Positions 22,401 to 36,400 of a stretch of DNA of 64,000 nucleotides are shown here, piece by piece. The notes under the pieces were generated by a model. That model saw only the letters and a list, made by a program, of their open reading frames with translations. It was not told where the DNA came from and made no database searches. The DNA lies in assembly GCF_051014685.1 (NCBI RefSeq), contig NW_027479461.1, positions 1 through 64,000 on the forward strand, in the 5' to 3' direction. The DNA is from Ptiloglossa arizonensis (lineage: Eukaryota; Arthropoda; Insecta; Hymenoptera; Colletidae). The first letter of the stretch is position 1. Every line of letters begins with the position of its first letter. The translations under genes were made by a program, and so were the position numbers.

Positions 22401-25400
22401 TAGAAACTAGCCCCATTACAACGGTATGAGTAGTTTTCCCCTAGACCGTTCTAGTTATTCGTTTCGAGCAGCAGAACTGCGAAAATTTGGAGTTTCTCAA
22501 GCGTTTCTTACCTCAAAACTGCCATATCTCGCGAACGGATTGACCAATCCGCAAAGTTTCTGTTGCATCTGAAAGTAGAAACTAGCTCCATTACAACGGT
22601 ATGAGTAGTTTTCCCCTAGGCCGTTCTAGTTATTCGTTTCGAGCATCAGAACTGCGGAAATTTGGAGTTTCTCAACTGTTTCTTACCCCAAAACTGCCAT
22701 ATCTCGCGAACGGATTGACCAATCCGAAAAGTTTCTGTTGCATCTGAAAGTAGAAACTAGCCCCATTACAACGGTATGAGTAGTTTTCCCCTAGACCGTT
22801 CTAGTTATTCGTTTCGAGCATCAGAACTGCGAAAATTTGGAGTTTCTCAACTGTTTCTTACCCCAAAACTGCCATATCTCGCGAACGGATTGACCAATCC
22901 GAAAAGTTTCTGTTGCATCTGAAAGTAGAAACTAGCCCCATTACAACGGTATGAGTAGTTTTCCCCTAGACCGTTCTAGTTATTCGTTTCGAGCATCAGA
23001 ACTGCGAAAATTTGTAGTTTCTCAACTGTTTCTTACCCCAAAACTGCCATATCTCGCGAACGGATTGACCAATCCGAAAAGTTTCTGTTGCATCTGAAAG
23101 TAGAAACTAGCCCCATTACAACGGTATGAGTAGTTTTCCCCTAGACCGTTCTAGTTATTCGTTTCGAGCATCAGAACTGCGAAAATTTGGAGTTTCTCAA
23201 CTGTTTCTTACCCCAAAACTGCCATATCTCGCGAACGGATTGACCAATCCGAAAAGTTTCTGTTGCATCTGAAAGTAGAAACTAGCCCCATTACAACGGT
23301 ATGAGTAGTTTTCCCCTAGACCGTTCTAGTTATTCGTTTCGAGCATCAGAACTGCGAAAATTTGGAGTTTCTCAACTGTTTCTTACCCCAAAACTGCCAT
23401 ATCTCGCGAACGGATTGACCAATCCGCAAAGTTTCTGTTGCATCTGAAAGTAGAAACTAGCCCCATTACAACGGTATGAGTAGTTTTCCCCTAGACCGTT
23501 CTAGTTATTCGTTTCGAGCATCAGAACTGCGAAAACTTGGAGTTTCTCAAGCGTTTCTTACCTCAAAACTGCCATATCTCGCGAACGGATTGACCAATCC
23601 GCAAAGTTTCTGTTGCATCTGAAAGTAGAAACTAGCCCCATTACAACGGTATGAGTCGTTTTCCCCTAGGCCGTTCTAGTTATTCGTTTCGAGCATCATA
23701 ACTGCGAAAATTTGGAGTTTCTCAACTGTTTCTTACCCCAAAACTGCCATATCTCGCGAACGGATTGACCAATCCGAAAAGTTTCTGTTGCATCTGAAAG
23801 TAGAAACTAGCCCCATTACAACGGTATGAGTAGTTTTCCCCTAGACCGTTCTAGTTATTCGTTTCGAGCATCAGAACTGCGAAAATTTGGAGTTTCTCAA
23901 CTGTTTCTTACCCCAAAACTGCCATATCTCGCGAACGGATTGACCAATCCGAAAAGTTTCTGTTGCATCTGAAAGTAGAAACTAGCCCCATTACAACGGT
24001 ATGAGTAGTTTTCCCCTAGACCGTTCTAGTTATTCGTTTCGAGCATCAGAACTGCGAAAATTTGGAGTTTCTCAACTGTTTCTTACCCCAAAACTGCCAT
24101 ATCTCGCGAACGGATTGACCAATCCGCAAAGTTTCTGTTGCATCTGAAAGTAGAAACTAGCCCCATTACAACGGTATGAGTAGTTTTCCCCTAGACCGTT
24201 CTAGTTATTCGTTTCGAGCATCAGAACTGCGAAAACTTGGAGTTTCTCAAGCGTTTCTTACCTCAAAACTGCCATATCTCGCGAACGGATTGACCAATCC
24301 GCAAAGTTTCTGTTGCATCTGAAAGTAGAAACTAGCCCCATTATAACGGTGTGAGTAGTTTTCCCCTAGACCGTTCTAGTTATTCGTTTCGAGCATCAGA
24401 ACTGCGAAAATTTGGAGTTTCTCAAGCGTTTCTTACCTCAAAACTGCCATATCTCGCGAACGGATTGACCAATCCGCAAAGTTTCTGTTGCATCTGAAAG
24501 TAGAAACTAGCCCCATTACAACGGTATGAGTAGTTTTCCCCTAGACCGTTCTAGTTATTCGTTTCGAGCAGCAGAACTGCGAAAATTTGGAGTTTCTCAA
24601 GCGTTTCTTACCTCAAAACTGCCATATCTCGCGAACGGATTGACCAATCCGCAAAGTTTCTGTTGCATCTGAAAGTAGAAACTAGCCCCATTACAACGGT
24701 ATGAGTCGTTTTCCCCTAGGCCGTTCTAGTTATTCGTTTCGAGCATCATAACTGCGAAAATTTGGAGTTTCTCAACTGTTTCTTACCCCAAAACTGCCAT
24801 ATCTCGCGAACGGATTGACCAATCCGAAAAGTTTCTGTTGCATCTGAAAGTAGAAACTAGCCCCATTACAACGGTATGAGTAGTTTTCCCCTAGACCGTT
24901 CTAGTTATTCGTTTCGAGCATCAGAACTGCGAAAATTTGGAGTTTCTCAAGCGTTTCTTACCCCAAAACTGCCATATCTCGCGAACGGATTGACCAATCC
25001 GCAAAGTTTCTGTTGCATCTGAAAGTAGAAACTAGCCCCATTACAACGGTATGAGTAGTTTTCCCCTAGACCGTTCTAGTTATTCGTTTCGAGCAGCAGA
25101 ACTGCGAAAATTTGGAGTTTCTCAAGCGTTTCTTACCTCAAAACTGCCATATCTCGCGAACGGATTGACCAATCCGCAAAGTTTCTGTTGCATCTGAAAG
25201 TAGAAACTAGCCCCATTACAACGGTATGAGTAGTTTTCCCCTAGACCGTTCTAGTTATTCGTTTCGAGCATCAGAACTGCGAAAATTTGGAGTTTCTCAA
25301 CTGTTTCTTACCCCAAAACTGCCATATCTCGCGAACGGATTGACCAATCCGCAAAGTTTCTGTTGCATCTGAAAGTAGAAACTAGCCCCATTATAACGGT

Positions 25401-26950
25401 ATGAGTAGTTTTCCCCTAGACCGTTCTAGTTATTCGTTTCGAGCATCAGAACTGCGAAAACTTGGAGTTTCTCAAGCGTTTCTTACCTCAAAACTGCCAT
25501 ATCTCGCGAACGGATTGACCAATCCGCAAAGTTTCTGTTGCATCTGAAAGTAGAAACTAGCCCCATTACAACGCTATGAGTAGTTTTCCCCTAGACCGTT
25601 CTAGTTATTCGTTTCGAGCAGCAGAACTGCGAAAATTTGGAGTTTCTCAAGCGTTTCTTACCTCAAAACTGCCATATCTCGCGAACGGATTGACCAATCC
25701 GCAAAGTTTCTGTTGCATCTGAAAGTAGAAACTAGCCCCATTACAACGGTATGAGTAGTTTTCCCCTAGACCGTTCTAGTTATTCGTTTCGAGCATCAGA
25801 ACTGCGAAAATTTGGAGTTTCTCAAGCGTTTCTTACCTCAAAACTGCCATATCTCGCGAACGGATTGACCAATCCGCAAAGTTTCTGTTGCATCTGAAAG
25901 TAGAAACTAGCCCCATTACAACGGTATGAGTAGTTTTCCCCTAGACCGTTCTAGTTATTCGTTTCGAGCAGCAGAACTGCGAAAATTTGGAGTTTCTCAA
26001 GCGTTTCTTACCTCAAAACTGCCATATCTCGCGAACGGATTGACCAATCCGCAAAGTTTCTGTTGCATCTGAAAGTAGAAACTAGCCCCATTACAACGGT
26101 ATGAGTAGTTTTCCCCTAGGCCGTTCTAGTTATTCGTTTCGAGCATCAGAACTGCGAAAATTTGGAGTTTCTCAACTGTTTCTTACCCCAAAACTGCCAT
26201 ATCTCGCGAACGGATTGACCAATCCGAAAAGTTTCTGTTGCATCTGAAAGTAGAAACTAGCCCCATTACAACGGTATGAGTAGTTTTCCCCTAGACCGTT
26301 CTAGTTATTCGTTTCGAGCATCAGAACTGCGAAAATTTGGAGTTTCTCAACTGTTTCTTACCCCAAAACTGCCATATCTCGCGAACGGATTGACCAATCC
26401 GCAAAGTTTCTGTTGCATCTGAAAGTAGAAACTAGCCCCATTATAACGGTATGAGTAGTTTTCCCCTAGACCGTTCTAGTTATTCGTTTCGAGCATCAGA
26501 ACTGCGAAAACTTGGAGTTTCTCAAGCGTTTCTTACCTCAAAACTGCCATATCTCGCGAACGGATTGACCAATCCGCAAAGTTTCTGTTGCATCTGAAAG
26601 TAGAAACTAGCCCCATTACAACGCTATGAGTAGTTTTCCCCTAGACCGTTCTAGTTATTCGTTTCGAGCATCAGAACTGCGAAAATTTGGAGTTTCTCAA
26701 CTGTTTCTTACCCCAAAACTGCCATATCTCGCGAACGGATTGACCAATCCGCAAAGTTTCTGTTGCATCTGAAAGTAGAAACTAGCCCCATTATAACGGT
26801 ATGAGTAGTTTTCCCCTAGACCGTTCTAGTTATTCGTTTCGAGCATCAGAACTGCGAAAACTTGGAGTTTCTCAAGCGTTTCTTACCTCAAAACTGCCAT
26901 ATCTCGCGAACGGATTGACCAATCCGAAAAGTTTCTGTTGCATCTGAAAG
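22401..26950 (+). repeat. Array block, units 129-154, mixed with a tagged six-unit repeat
   Basis: Types: 6-1-2-2-2-3-4-1t-2-3-4-5-6-1t-x-6-3-5-6-x-6-1-3-5-3-5. The tagged unit 1t (units 136 and 142, 23626 and 24676) carries 32C (23657 and 24707) and 74T, spaced exactly 1050 bp, so units 136-141 are one six-monomer repeat. Three type 2 units stand in a row (22751-23275), the middle one with 90T. Unit 140 (24326) has 26G. Unit 130 has 12T and 82G. Units 147 and 153 carry 24C directly after a type 5 unit. Unit 143 (x) joins 101G-102C to 113C; unit 148 (x) is 71T, 86T, 101G-102C, 113T. Confidence 0.8.
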
Positions 26951-29900
26951 TAGAAACTAGCCCCATTACAACGGCATGAGTAGTTTTCCCCTAGACCGTT
27001 CTAGTTATTCGTTTCGAGCAGCAGAACTGCGAAAATTTGGAGTTTCTCAAGCGTTTCGTACCTCAAAACTGCCATATCTCGCGAACGGATTGACCAATCC
27101 GCAAAGTTTCTGTTGCATCTGAAAGTAGAAACTAGCCCCATTACAACGGTATGAGTAGTTTTCCCCTAGGCCGTTCTAGTTATTCGTTTCGAGCATCAGA
27201 ACTGCGAAAATTTGGAGTTTCTCAACTGTTTCTTACCCCAAAACTGCCATATCTCGCGAACGGATTGACCAATCCGAAAAGTTTCTGTTGCATCTGAAAG
27301 TAGAAACTAGCCCCATTACAACGGTATGAGTAGTTTTCCCCTAGACCGTTCTAGTTATTCGTTTCGAGCAGCAGAACTGCGAAAATTTGGAGTTTCTCAA
27401 GCGTTTCTTACCTCAAAACTGCCATATCTCGCGAACGGATTGACCAATCCGCAAAGTTTCTGTTGCATCTGAAAGTAGAAACTAGCCCCATTACAACGGT
27501 ATGAGTAGTTTTCCCCTAGGCCGTTCTAGTTATTCGTTTCGAGCATCAGAACTGCGAAAATTTGGATTTTCTCAACTGTTTCTTACCCCAAAACTGCCAT
27601 ATCTCGCGAACGGATTGACCAATCCGAAAAGTTTCTGTTGCATCTGAAAGTAGAAACTAGCCCCATTACAACGGTATGAGTAGTTTTCCCCTAGACCGTT
27701 CTAGTTATTCGTTTCGAGCATCAGAACTGCGAAAATTTGGAGTTTCTCAACTGTTTCTTACCCCAAAACTGCCATATCTCGCGAACGGATTGACCAATCC
27801 GCAAAGTTTCTGTTGCATCTGAAAGTAGAAACTAGCCCCATTACAACGGTATGAGTAGTTTTCCCCTAGACCGTTCTAGTTATTCGTTTCGAGCAGCAGA
27901 ACTGCGAAAATTTGGAGTTTCTCAAGCGTTTCTTACCTCAAAACTGCCATATCTCGCGAACGGATTGACCAATCCGCAAAGTTTCTGTTGCATCTGAAAG
28001 TAGAAACTAGCCCCATTACAACGGTATGAGTAGTTTTCCCCTAGGCCGTTCTAGTTATTCGTTTCGAGCATCAGAACTGCGAAAATTTGGAGTTTCTCAA
28101 CTGTTTCTTACCCCAAAACTGCCATATCTCGCGAACGGATTGACCAATCCGAAAAGTTTCTGTTGCATCTGAAAGTAGAAACTAGCCCCATTACAACGGT
28201 ATGAGTAGTTTTCCCCTAGACCGTTCTAGTTATTCGTTTCGAGCATCAGAACTGCGAAAATTTGGAGTTTCTCAACTGTTTCTTACCCCAAAACTGCCAT
28301 ATCTCGCGAACGGATTGACCAATCCGCAAAGTTTCTGTTGCATCTGAAAGTAGAAACTAGCCCCATTAGAACGGTATGAGTAGTTTTCCCCTAGACCGTT
28401 CTAGTTATTCGTTTCGAGCATCAGAACTGCGAAAACTTGGAGTTTCTCAAGCGTTTCTTACCTCAAAACTGCCATATCTCGCGAACGGATTGACCAATCC
28501 GCAAAGTTTCTGTTGCATCTGAAAGTAGAAACTAGCCCCATTACAACGGTATGAGTAGTTTTCCCCTAGACCGTTCTAGTTATTCGTTTCGAGCAGCAGA
28601 ACTGCGAAAATTTGGAGTTTCTCAAGCGTTTCTTACCTCAAAACTGCCATATCTCGCGAACGGATTGACCAATCCGCAAAGTTTCTGTTGCATCTCAAAG
28701 TAGAAACTAGCCCCATTACAACGGTATGAGTAGTTTTCCCCTAGGCCTTTCTAGTTATTCGTTTCGAGCATCAGAACTGCGAAAATTTGGAGTTTCTCAA
28801 CTGTTTCTTACCCCAAAACTGCCATATCTCGCGAACGGATTGACCAATCCGAAAAGTTTCTGTTGCATCTGAAAGTAGAAACTAGCCCCATTACAACGGT
28901 ATGAGTAGTTTTCCCCTAGACCGTTCTAGTTATTCGTTTCGAGCATCAGAACTGCGAAAACTTGGAGTTTCTCAAGCGTTTCTTACCTCAAAACTGCCAT
29001 ATCTCGCGAACGGATTGACCAATCCGCAAAGTTTCTGTTGCATCTGAAAGTAGAAACTAGCCCCATTATAACGGTATGAGTAGTTTTCCCCTAGACCGTT
29101 CTAGTTATTCGTTTCGAGCATCAGAACTGCGAAAACTTGGAGTTTCTCAAGCGTTTCTTACCTCAAAACTGCCATATCTCGCGAACGGATTGACCAATCC
29201 GCAAAGTTTCTGTTGCATCTGAAAGTAGAAACTAGCCCCATTACAACGGTATGAGTAGTTTTCCCCTAGACCGTTCTAGTTATTCGTTTCGAGCAGCAGA
29301 ACTGCGAAAATTTGGAGTTTCTCAAGCGTTTCTTACCTCAAAACTGCCATATCTCGCGAACGGATTGACCAATCCGCAAAGTTTCTGTTGCATCTGAAAG
29401 TAGAAACTAGCCCCATTACAACGGTATTAGTAGTTTTCCCCTAGACCGTTCTAGTTATTCGTTTCGAGCATCAGAACTGCGAAAACTTGGAGTTTCTCAA
29501 GCGTTTCTTACCTCAAAACTGCCATATCTCGCGAACGGATTGACCAATCCGCAAAGTTTCTGTTGCATCTGAAAGTAGAAACTAGCCCCATTACAACGGT
29601 ATGAGTAGTTTTCCCCTAGACCGTTCTAGTTATTCGTTTCGAGCAGCAGAACTGCGAAAATTTGGAGTTTCTCAAGCGTTTCTTACCTCAAAACTGCCAT
29701 ATCTCGCGAACGGATTGACCAATCCGCAAAGTTTCTGTTGCATCTGAAAGTAGAAACTAGCCCCATTACAACGGTATGAGTAGTTTTCCCCTAGGCCGTT
29801 CTAGTTATTCGTTTCGAGCATCAGAACTGCGAAAATTTGGAGTTTCTCAACTGTTTCTTACCCCAAAACTGCCATATCTCGCGAACGGATTGACCAATCC

Positions 29901-32025
29901 GAAAAGTTTCTGTTGCATCTGAAAGTAGAAACTAGCCCCATTACAACGGTATGAGTAGTTTTCCCCTAGACCGTTCTAGTTATTCGTTTCGAGCATCAGA
30001 ACTGCGAAAATTTGGAGTTTCTCAACTGTTTCTTACCCCAAAACTGCCATATCTCGCGAACGGATTGACCAATCCGCAAAGTTTCTGTTGCATCTGAAAG
30101 TAGAAACTAGCCCCATTACAACGGTATGAGTAGTTTTCCCCTAGGCCGTTCTAGTTATTCGTTTCGAGCATCAGAACTGCGAAAACTTGGAGTTTCTCAA
30201 GCGTTTCTGACATCAAAACTGCCATATCTCGCGAACGGATTGACCAATCCGCAAAGTTTCTGTTGCATCTGAAAGTAGAAACTAGCCCCATTACAACGGT
30301 ATGAGTAGTTTTCCCCTAGACCGTTCTAGTTATTCGTTTCGAGCAGCAGAACTGCGAAAATTTGGAGTTTCTCAAGCGTTTCTTACCTCAAAACTGCCAT
30401 ATCTCGCGAACGGATTGACCAATCCGCAAAGTTTCTGTTGCATCTGAAAGTAGAAACTAGCCCCATTACAACGGTATGAGTAGTTTTCCCCTAGGCCGTT
30501 CTAGTTATTCGTTTCGAGCATCAGAACTGCGAAAATTTGGAGTTTCTCAACTGTTTCTTACCCCAAAACTGCCATATCTCGCGAACGGATTGACCAATCC
30601 GAAAAGTTTCTGTTGCATCTGAAAGTAGAAACTAGCCCCATTACAACGGTATGAGTAGTTTTCCCCTAGACTGTTCTAGTTATTCGTTTCGAGCAGCAGA
30701 ACTGCGAAAATTTGGAGTTTCTCAAGCGTTTCTTACCTCAAAACTGCCATATCTCGCGAACGGATTGACCAATCCGCAAAGTTTCTGTTGCATCTGAAAG
30801 TAGAAACTAGCCCCATTACAACGGTATGAGTAGTTTTCCCCTAGACCGTTCTAGTTATTCGTTTCGAGCATCAGAACTGCGAAAATTTGGAGTTTCTCAA
30901 CTGTTTCTTACCCCAAAACTGCCATATCTCGCGAACGGATTGACCAATCCGAAAAGTTTCTGTTGCATCTGAAAGTAGAAACTAGCCCCATTACAACGGT
31001 ATGAGTAGTTTTCCCCTAGACCGTTCTAGTTATTCGTTTCGAGCATCAGAACTGCGAAAATTTGGAGTTTCTCAACTGTTTCTAACCCCAAAACTGCCAT
31101 ATCTCGCGAACGGATTGACCAATCCGCAAAGTTTCTGTTGCATCTGAAAGTAGAAACTAGCCCCATTACAACGGTATGAGTAGTTTTCCCCTAGGCCGTT
31201 CTAGTTATTCGTTTCGAGCATCAGAACTGCGAAAACTTGGAGTTTCTCAAGCGTTTCTTACATCAAAACTGCCATATCTCGCGAACGGATTGACCAATCC
31301 GCAAAGTTTCTGTTGCATCTGAAAGTAGAAACTAGCCCCATTACAACGGTATGAGTAGTTTTCCCCTAGACCGTTCTAGTTATTCGTTTCGAGCAGCAGA
31401 ACTGCGAAAATTTGGAGTTTCTCAAGCGTTTCTTACCTCAAAACTGCCATATCTCGCGAACGGATTGACCAATCCGCAAAGTTTCTGTTGCATCTGAAAG
31501 TAGAAACTAGCCCCATTACAACGGTATGAGTAGTTTTCCCCTAGACCGTTCTAGTTATTCGTTTCGAGCATCAGAACTGCGAAAATTTGGAGTTTCTCAA
31601 CTGTTTCTTACCCCAAAACTGCCATATCTCGCGAACGGATTGACCAATCCGAAAAGTTTCTGTTGCATCTGAAAGTAGAAACTAGCCCCATTACAACGGT
31701 ATGAGTAGTTTTCCCCTAGACCGTTCTAGTTATTCGTTTCGAGCATCAGAACTGCGAAAATTTGGAGTTTCTCAACTGTTTCTTACCCCAAAACTGCCAT
31801 ATCTCGCGAACGGATTGACCAATCCGCAAAGTTTCTGTTGCATCTGAAAGTAGAAACTAGCCCCATTACAACGGTATGAGTAGTTTTCCCCTAGGCCGTT
31901 CTAGTTATTCGTTTCGAGCATCAGAACTGCGAAAACTTGGAGTTTCTCAAGCGTTTCTTACCTCAAAACTGCCATATCTCGCGAACGGATTGACCAATCC
32001 GCAAAGTTTCTGTTGCATCTGAAAG
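26951..32025 (+). repeat. Array block, units 155-183, with 1/4 hybrid monomers
   Basis: Types: 6g-1-6-1-3-6-1-3-4-6-1-4-5-6-4-6-1-3-h-6-1-6-2-3-h-6-2-3-h. Here 6g is type 6 with 25C and 108G, and h is a 1/4 hybrid with 45G, 86C, 101G-102C, 152C (units 173, 179, 183 at 30101, 31151, 31851). The module 3-h-6 recurs and takes the place of 3-4-5-6. Private changes include 92T in unit 158 (shared with 44800 and 46199), 19G in unit 163 (28351), 28T in unit 169, a C for G at about 28696 and 48T in unit 165. Confidence 0.8.
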
Positions 32026-33425
32026 TAGAAACTAGCCCCATTACAACGGTATGAGTAGTTTTCCCCTAGACCGTTCTAGTTATTCGTTTCGAGCATCAGA
32101 ACTGCGAAAATTTGGAGTTTCTCAAGCGTTTCCTACCTCAAAACTGCCATATCTCGCGAACGGATTGACCAATCCGCAAAGTTTCTGTTGCATCTGAAAG
32201 TAGAAACTAGCCCCATTACAACGGTATGAGTAGTTTTCCCCTAGACCGTTCTAGTTATTCGTTTCGAGCATCAGAACTGCGAAAACTTGGAGTTTCTCAA
32301 GCGTTTCTTACCTCAAAACTGCCATATCTCGCGAACGGATTGACCAATCCGCAAAGTTTCTGTTGCATCTGAAAGTAGAAACTAGCCCCATTACAACGGT
32401 ATGAGTAGTTTTCCCATAGACCGTTCTAGTTATTCGTTTCGAGCAGCAGAACTGCGAAAATTTGGAGTTTCTCAAGCGTTTCTTACCTCAAAACTGCCAT
32501 ATCTCGCGAACGGATTGACCAATCCGCAAAGTTTCTGTTGCATCTGAAAGTAGAAACTAGCCCCATTACAACGGTATGAGTAGTTTTCCCCTAGACCGTT
32601 CTAGTTATTCGTTTCGAGCATCAGAACTGCGAAAACTTGGAGTTTCTCAAGCGTTTCTTACCTCAAAACTGCCATATCTCGCGAACGGATTGACCAATCC
32701 GCAAAGTTTCTGTTGCATCTGAAAGTAGAAACTAGCCCCATTACAACGGTATGAGTAGTTTTCCCCTAGACCGTTCTAGTTATTCGTTTCGAGCATCAGA
32801 ACTGCGAAAATTTGGAGTTTCTCAAGCGTTTCCTACCTCAAAACTGCCATATCTCGCGAACGGATTGACCAATCCGCAAAGTTTCTGTTGCATCTGAAAG
32901 TAGAAACTAGCCCCATTACAACGGTATGAGTAGTTTTCCCCTAGACCGTTCTAGTTATTCGTTTCGAGCATCAGAACTGCGAAAACTTGGAGTTTCTCAA
33001 GCGTTTCTTACCTCAAAACTGCCATATCTCGCGAACGGATTGACCAATCCGCAAAGTTTCTGTTGCATCTGAAAGTAGAAACTAGCCCCATTACAACGGT
33101 ATGAGTAGTTTTCCCATAGACCGTTCTAGTTATTCGTTTCGAGCAGCAGAACTGCGAAAATTTGGAGTTTCTCAAGCGTTTCTTACCTCAAAACTGCCAT
33201 ATCTCGCGAACGGATTGACCAATCCGCAAAGTTTCTGTTGCATCTGAAAGTAGAAACTAGCCCCATTACAACGGTATGAGTAGTTTTCCCCTAGACCGTT
33301 CTAGTTATTCGTTTCGAGCATCAGAACTGCGAAAACTTGGAGTTTCTCAAGCGTTTCTTACCTCAAAACTGCCATATCTCGCGAACGGATTGACCAATCC
33401 GCAAAGTTTCTGTTGCATCTGAAAG
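32026..33425 (+). repeat. 700 bp tandem duplication (units 184-187 and 188-191)
   Basis: Two four-monomer blocks, x-4-6-4, lie side by side at 32026-32725 and 32726-33425. Two rare tags prove the duplication: 108C (TTTCCTACC) at 32133 and 32833, and 41A (CCCATAGA) at 32416 and 33116, both pairs exactly 700 bp apart. I saw neither tag elsewhere in the window. I noticed no difference between the copies, so this is among the most recent events recorded here. Confidence 0.9.
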
Positions 33426-36400
33426 TAGAAACTAGCCCCATTACAACGGTATGAGTAGTTTTCCCCTAGACCGTTCTAGTTATTCGTTTCGAGCAGCAGA
33501 ACTGCGAAAATTTGGAGTTTCTCAAGCGTTTCTTACCTCAAAACTGCCATATCTCGCGAACGGATTGACCAATCCGCAAAGTTTCTGTTGCATCTGAAAG
33601 TAGAAACTAGCCCCATTACAACGGTATGAGTAGTTTTCCCCTAGGCCGTTCTAGTTATTCGTTTCGAGCATCAGAACTGCGAAAATTTGGAGTTTCTCAA
33701 CTGTTTCTTACCCCAAAACTGCCATATCTCGCGAACGGATTGACCAATCCGAAAAGTTTCTGTTGCATCTGAAAGTAGAAACTAGCCCCATTACAACGGT
33801 ATGAGTAGTTTTCCCCTAGACCGTTCTAGTTATTCGTTTCGAGCAGCAGAACTGCGAAAATTTGGAGTTTCTCAAGCGTTTCTTACCTCAAAACTGCCAT
33901 ATCTCGCGAACGGATTGACCAATTCGCAAAGTTTCTGTTGCATCTGAAAGTAGAAACTAGCCCCATTACAACGGTATGAGTAGTTTTCCCCTAGACCGTT
34001 CTAGTTATTCGTTTCGAGCATCAGAACTGCGAAAATTTGGAGTTTCTCAACTGTTTCTTACCCCAAAACTGCCATATCTCGCGAACGGATTGACCAATCC
34101 GAAAAGTTTCTGTTGCATCTGAAAGTAGAAACTAGCCCCATTACAACGGTATGAGTAGTTTTCCCCTAGACCGTTCTAGTTATTCGTTTCGAGCATCAGA
34201 ACTGCGAAAATTTGGAGTTTCTCAACTGTTTCTTACCCCAAAACTGCCATATCTCGCGAACGGATTGACCAATCCGCAAAGTTTCTGTTGCATCTGAAAG
34301 TAGAAACTAGCCCCATTACAACGGTATGAGTAGTTTTCCCCTAGGCCGTTCTAGTTATTCGTTTCGAGCATCAGAACTGCGAAAACTTGGAGTTTCTCAA
34401 GCGTTTCTTACATCAAAACTGCCATATCTCGCGAACGGATTGACCAATCCGCAAAGTTTCTGTTGCATCTGAAAGTAGAAACTAGCCCCATTACAACGGT
34501 ATGAGTAGTTTTCCCCTAGACCGTTCTAGTTATTCGTTTCGAGCAGCAGAACTGCGAAAATTTGGAGTTTCTCAAGCGTTTCTTACCTCAAAACTGCCAT
34601 ATCTCGCGAACGGATTGACCAATCCGCAAAGTTTCTGTTGCATCTGAAAGTAGAAACTAGCCCCATTACAACGGTATGAGTAGTTTTCCCCTAGGCCGTT
34701 CTAGTTATTCGTTTCGAGCATCAGAACTGCGAAAATTTGGAGTTTCTCAACTGTTTCTTACCCCAAAACTGCCATATCTCGCGAACGGATTGACCAATCC
34801 GAAAAGTTTCTGTTGCATCTGAAAGTAGAAACTAGCCCCATTACAACGGTATGAGTAGTTTTCCCCTAGACCGTTCTAGTTATTCGTTTCGAGCATCAGA
34901 ACTGCGAAAATTTGGAGTTTCTCAACTGTTTCTTACCCCAAAACTGCCATATCTCGCGAACGGATTGACCAATCCGCAAAGTTTCTGTTGCATCTGAAAG
35001 TAGAAACTAGCCCCATTACAACGGTATGAGTAGTTTTCCCCTAGACCGTTCTAGTTATTCGTTTCGAGCATCAGAACTGCGAAAACTTGGAGTTTCTCAA
35101 GCGTTTCTTACCTCAAAACTGCCATATCTCGCGAACGGATTGACCAATCCGCAAAGTTTCTGTTGCATCTGAAAGTAGAAACTAGCCCCATTACAACGGT
35201 ATGAGTAGTTTTCCCCTAGGCCGTTCTAGTTATTCGTTTCGAGCATCAGAACTGCGAAAATTTGGAGTTTCTCAACTGTTTCTTACCCCAAAACTGCCAT
35301 ATCTCGCGAACGGATTGACCAATCCGAAAAGTTTCTGTTGCATCTGAAAGTAGAAACTAGCCCCATTACAACGGTATGAGTAGTTTTCCCCTAGACCGTT
35401 CTAGTTATTCGTTTCGAGCAGCAGAACTGCGAAAATTTGGAGTTTCTCAAGCGTTTCTTACCTCAAAACTGCCATATCTCGCGAACGGATTGACCAATCC
35501 GCAAAGTTTCTGTTGCATCTGAAAGTAGAAACTAGCCCCATTACAACGGTATGAGTAGTTTTCCCCTAGGCCGTTCTAGTTATTCGTTTCGAGCATCAGA
35601 ACTGCGAAAATTTGGAGTTTCTCAACTGTTTCTTACCCCAAAACTGCCATATCTCGCGAACGGATTGACCAATCCGCAAAGTTTCTGTTGCATCTGAAAG
35701 TAGAAACTAGCCCCATTACAACGGTATGAGTAGTTTTCCCCTAGGCCGTTCTAGTTATTCGTTTCGAGCATCAGAACTGCGAAAATTTGGAGTTTCTCAA
35801 CTGTTTCTTACCCCAAAACTGCCATATCTCGCGAACGGATTGACCAATCCGAAAAGTTTCTGTTGCATCTGAAAGTAGAAACTAGCCCCATTACAACGGT
35901 ATGAGTAGTTTTCCCCTAGACCGTTCTAGTTATTCGTTTCGAGCAGCAGAACTGCGAAAATTTGGAGTTTCTCAAGCGTTTCTTACCTCAAAACTGCCAT
36001 ATCTCGCGAACGGATTGACCAATCCGCAAAGTTTCTGTTGCATCTGAAAGTAGAAACTAGCCCCATTACAACGGTATGAGTAGTTTTCCCCTAGACCGTT
36101 CTAGTTATTCGTTTCGAGCATCAGAACTGCGAAAATTTGGAGTTTCTCAAGCGTTTCTTACCTCAAAACTGCCATATCTCGCGAACGGATTGACCAATCC
36201 GCAAAGTTTCTGTTGCATCTGAAAGTAGAAACTAGCCCCATTACAACGGTATGAGTAGTTTTCCCCTAGACCGTTCTAGTTATTCGTTTCGAGCAGCAGA
36301 ACTGCGAAAATTTGGAGTTTCTCAAGCGTTTCTTACCTCAAAACTGCCATATCTCGCGAACGGATTGACCAATCCGCAAAGTTTCTGTTGCATCTGAAAG

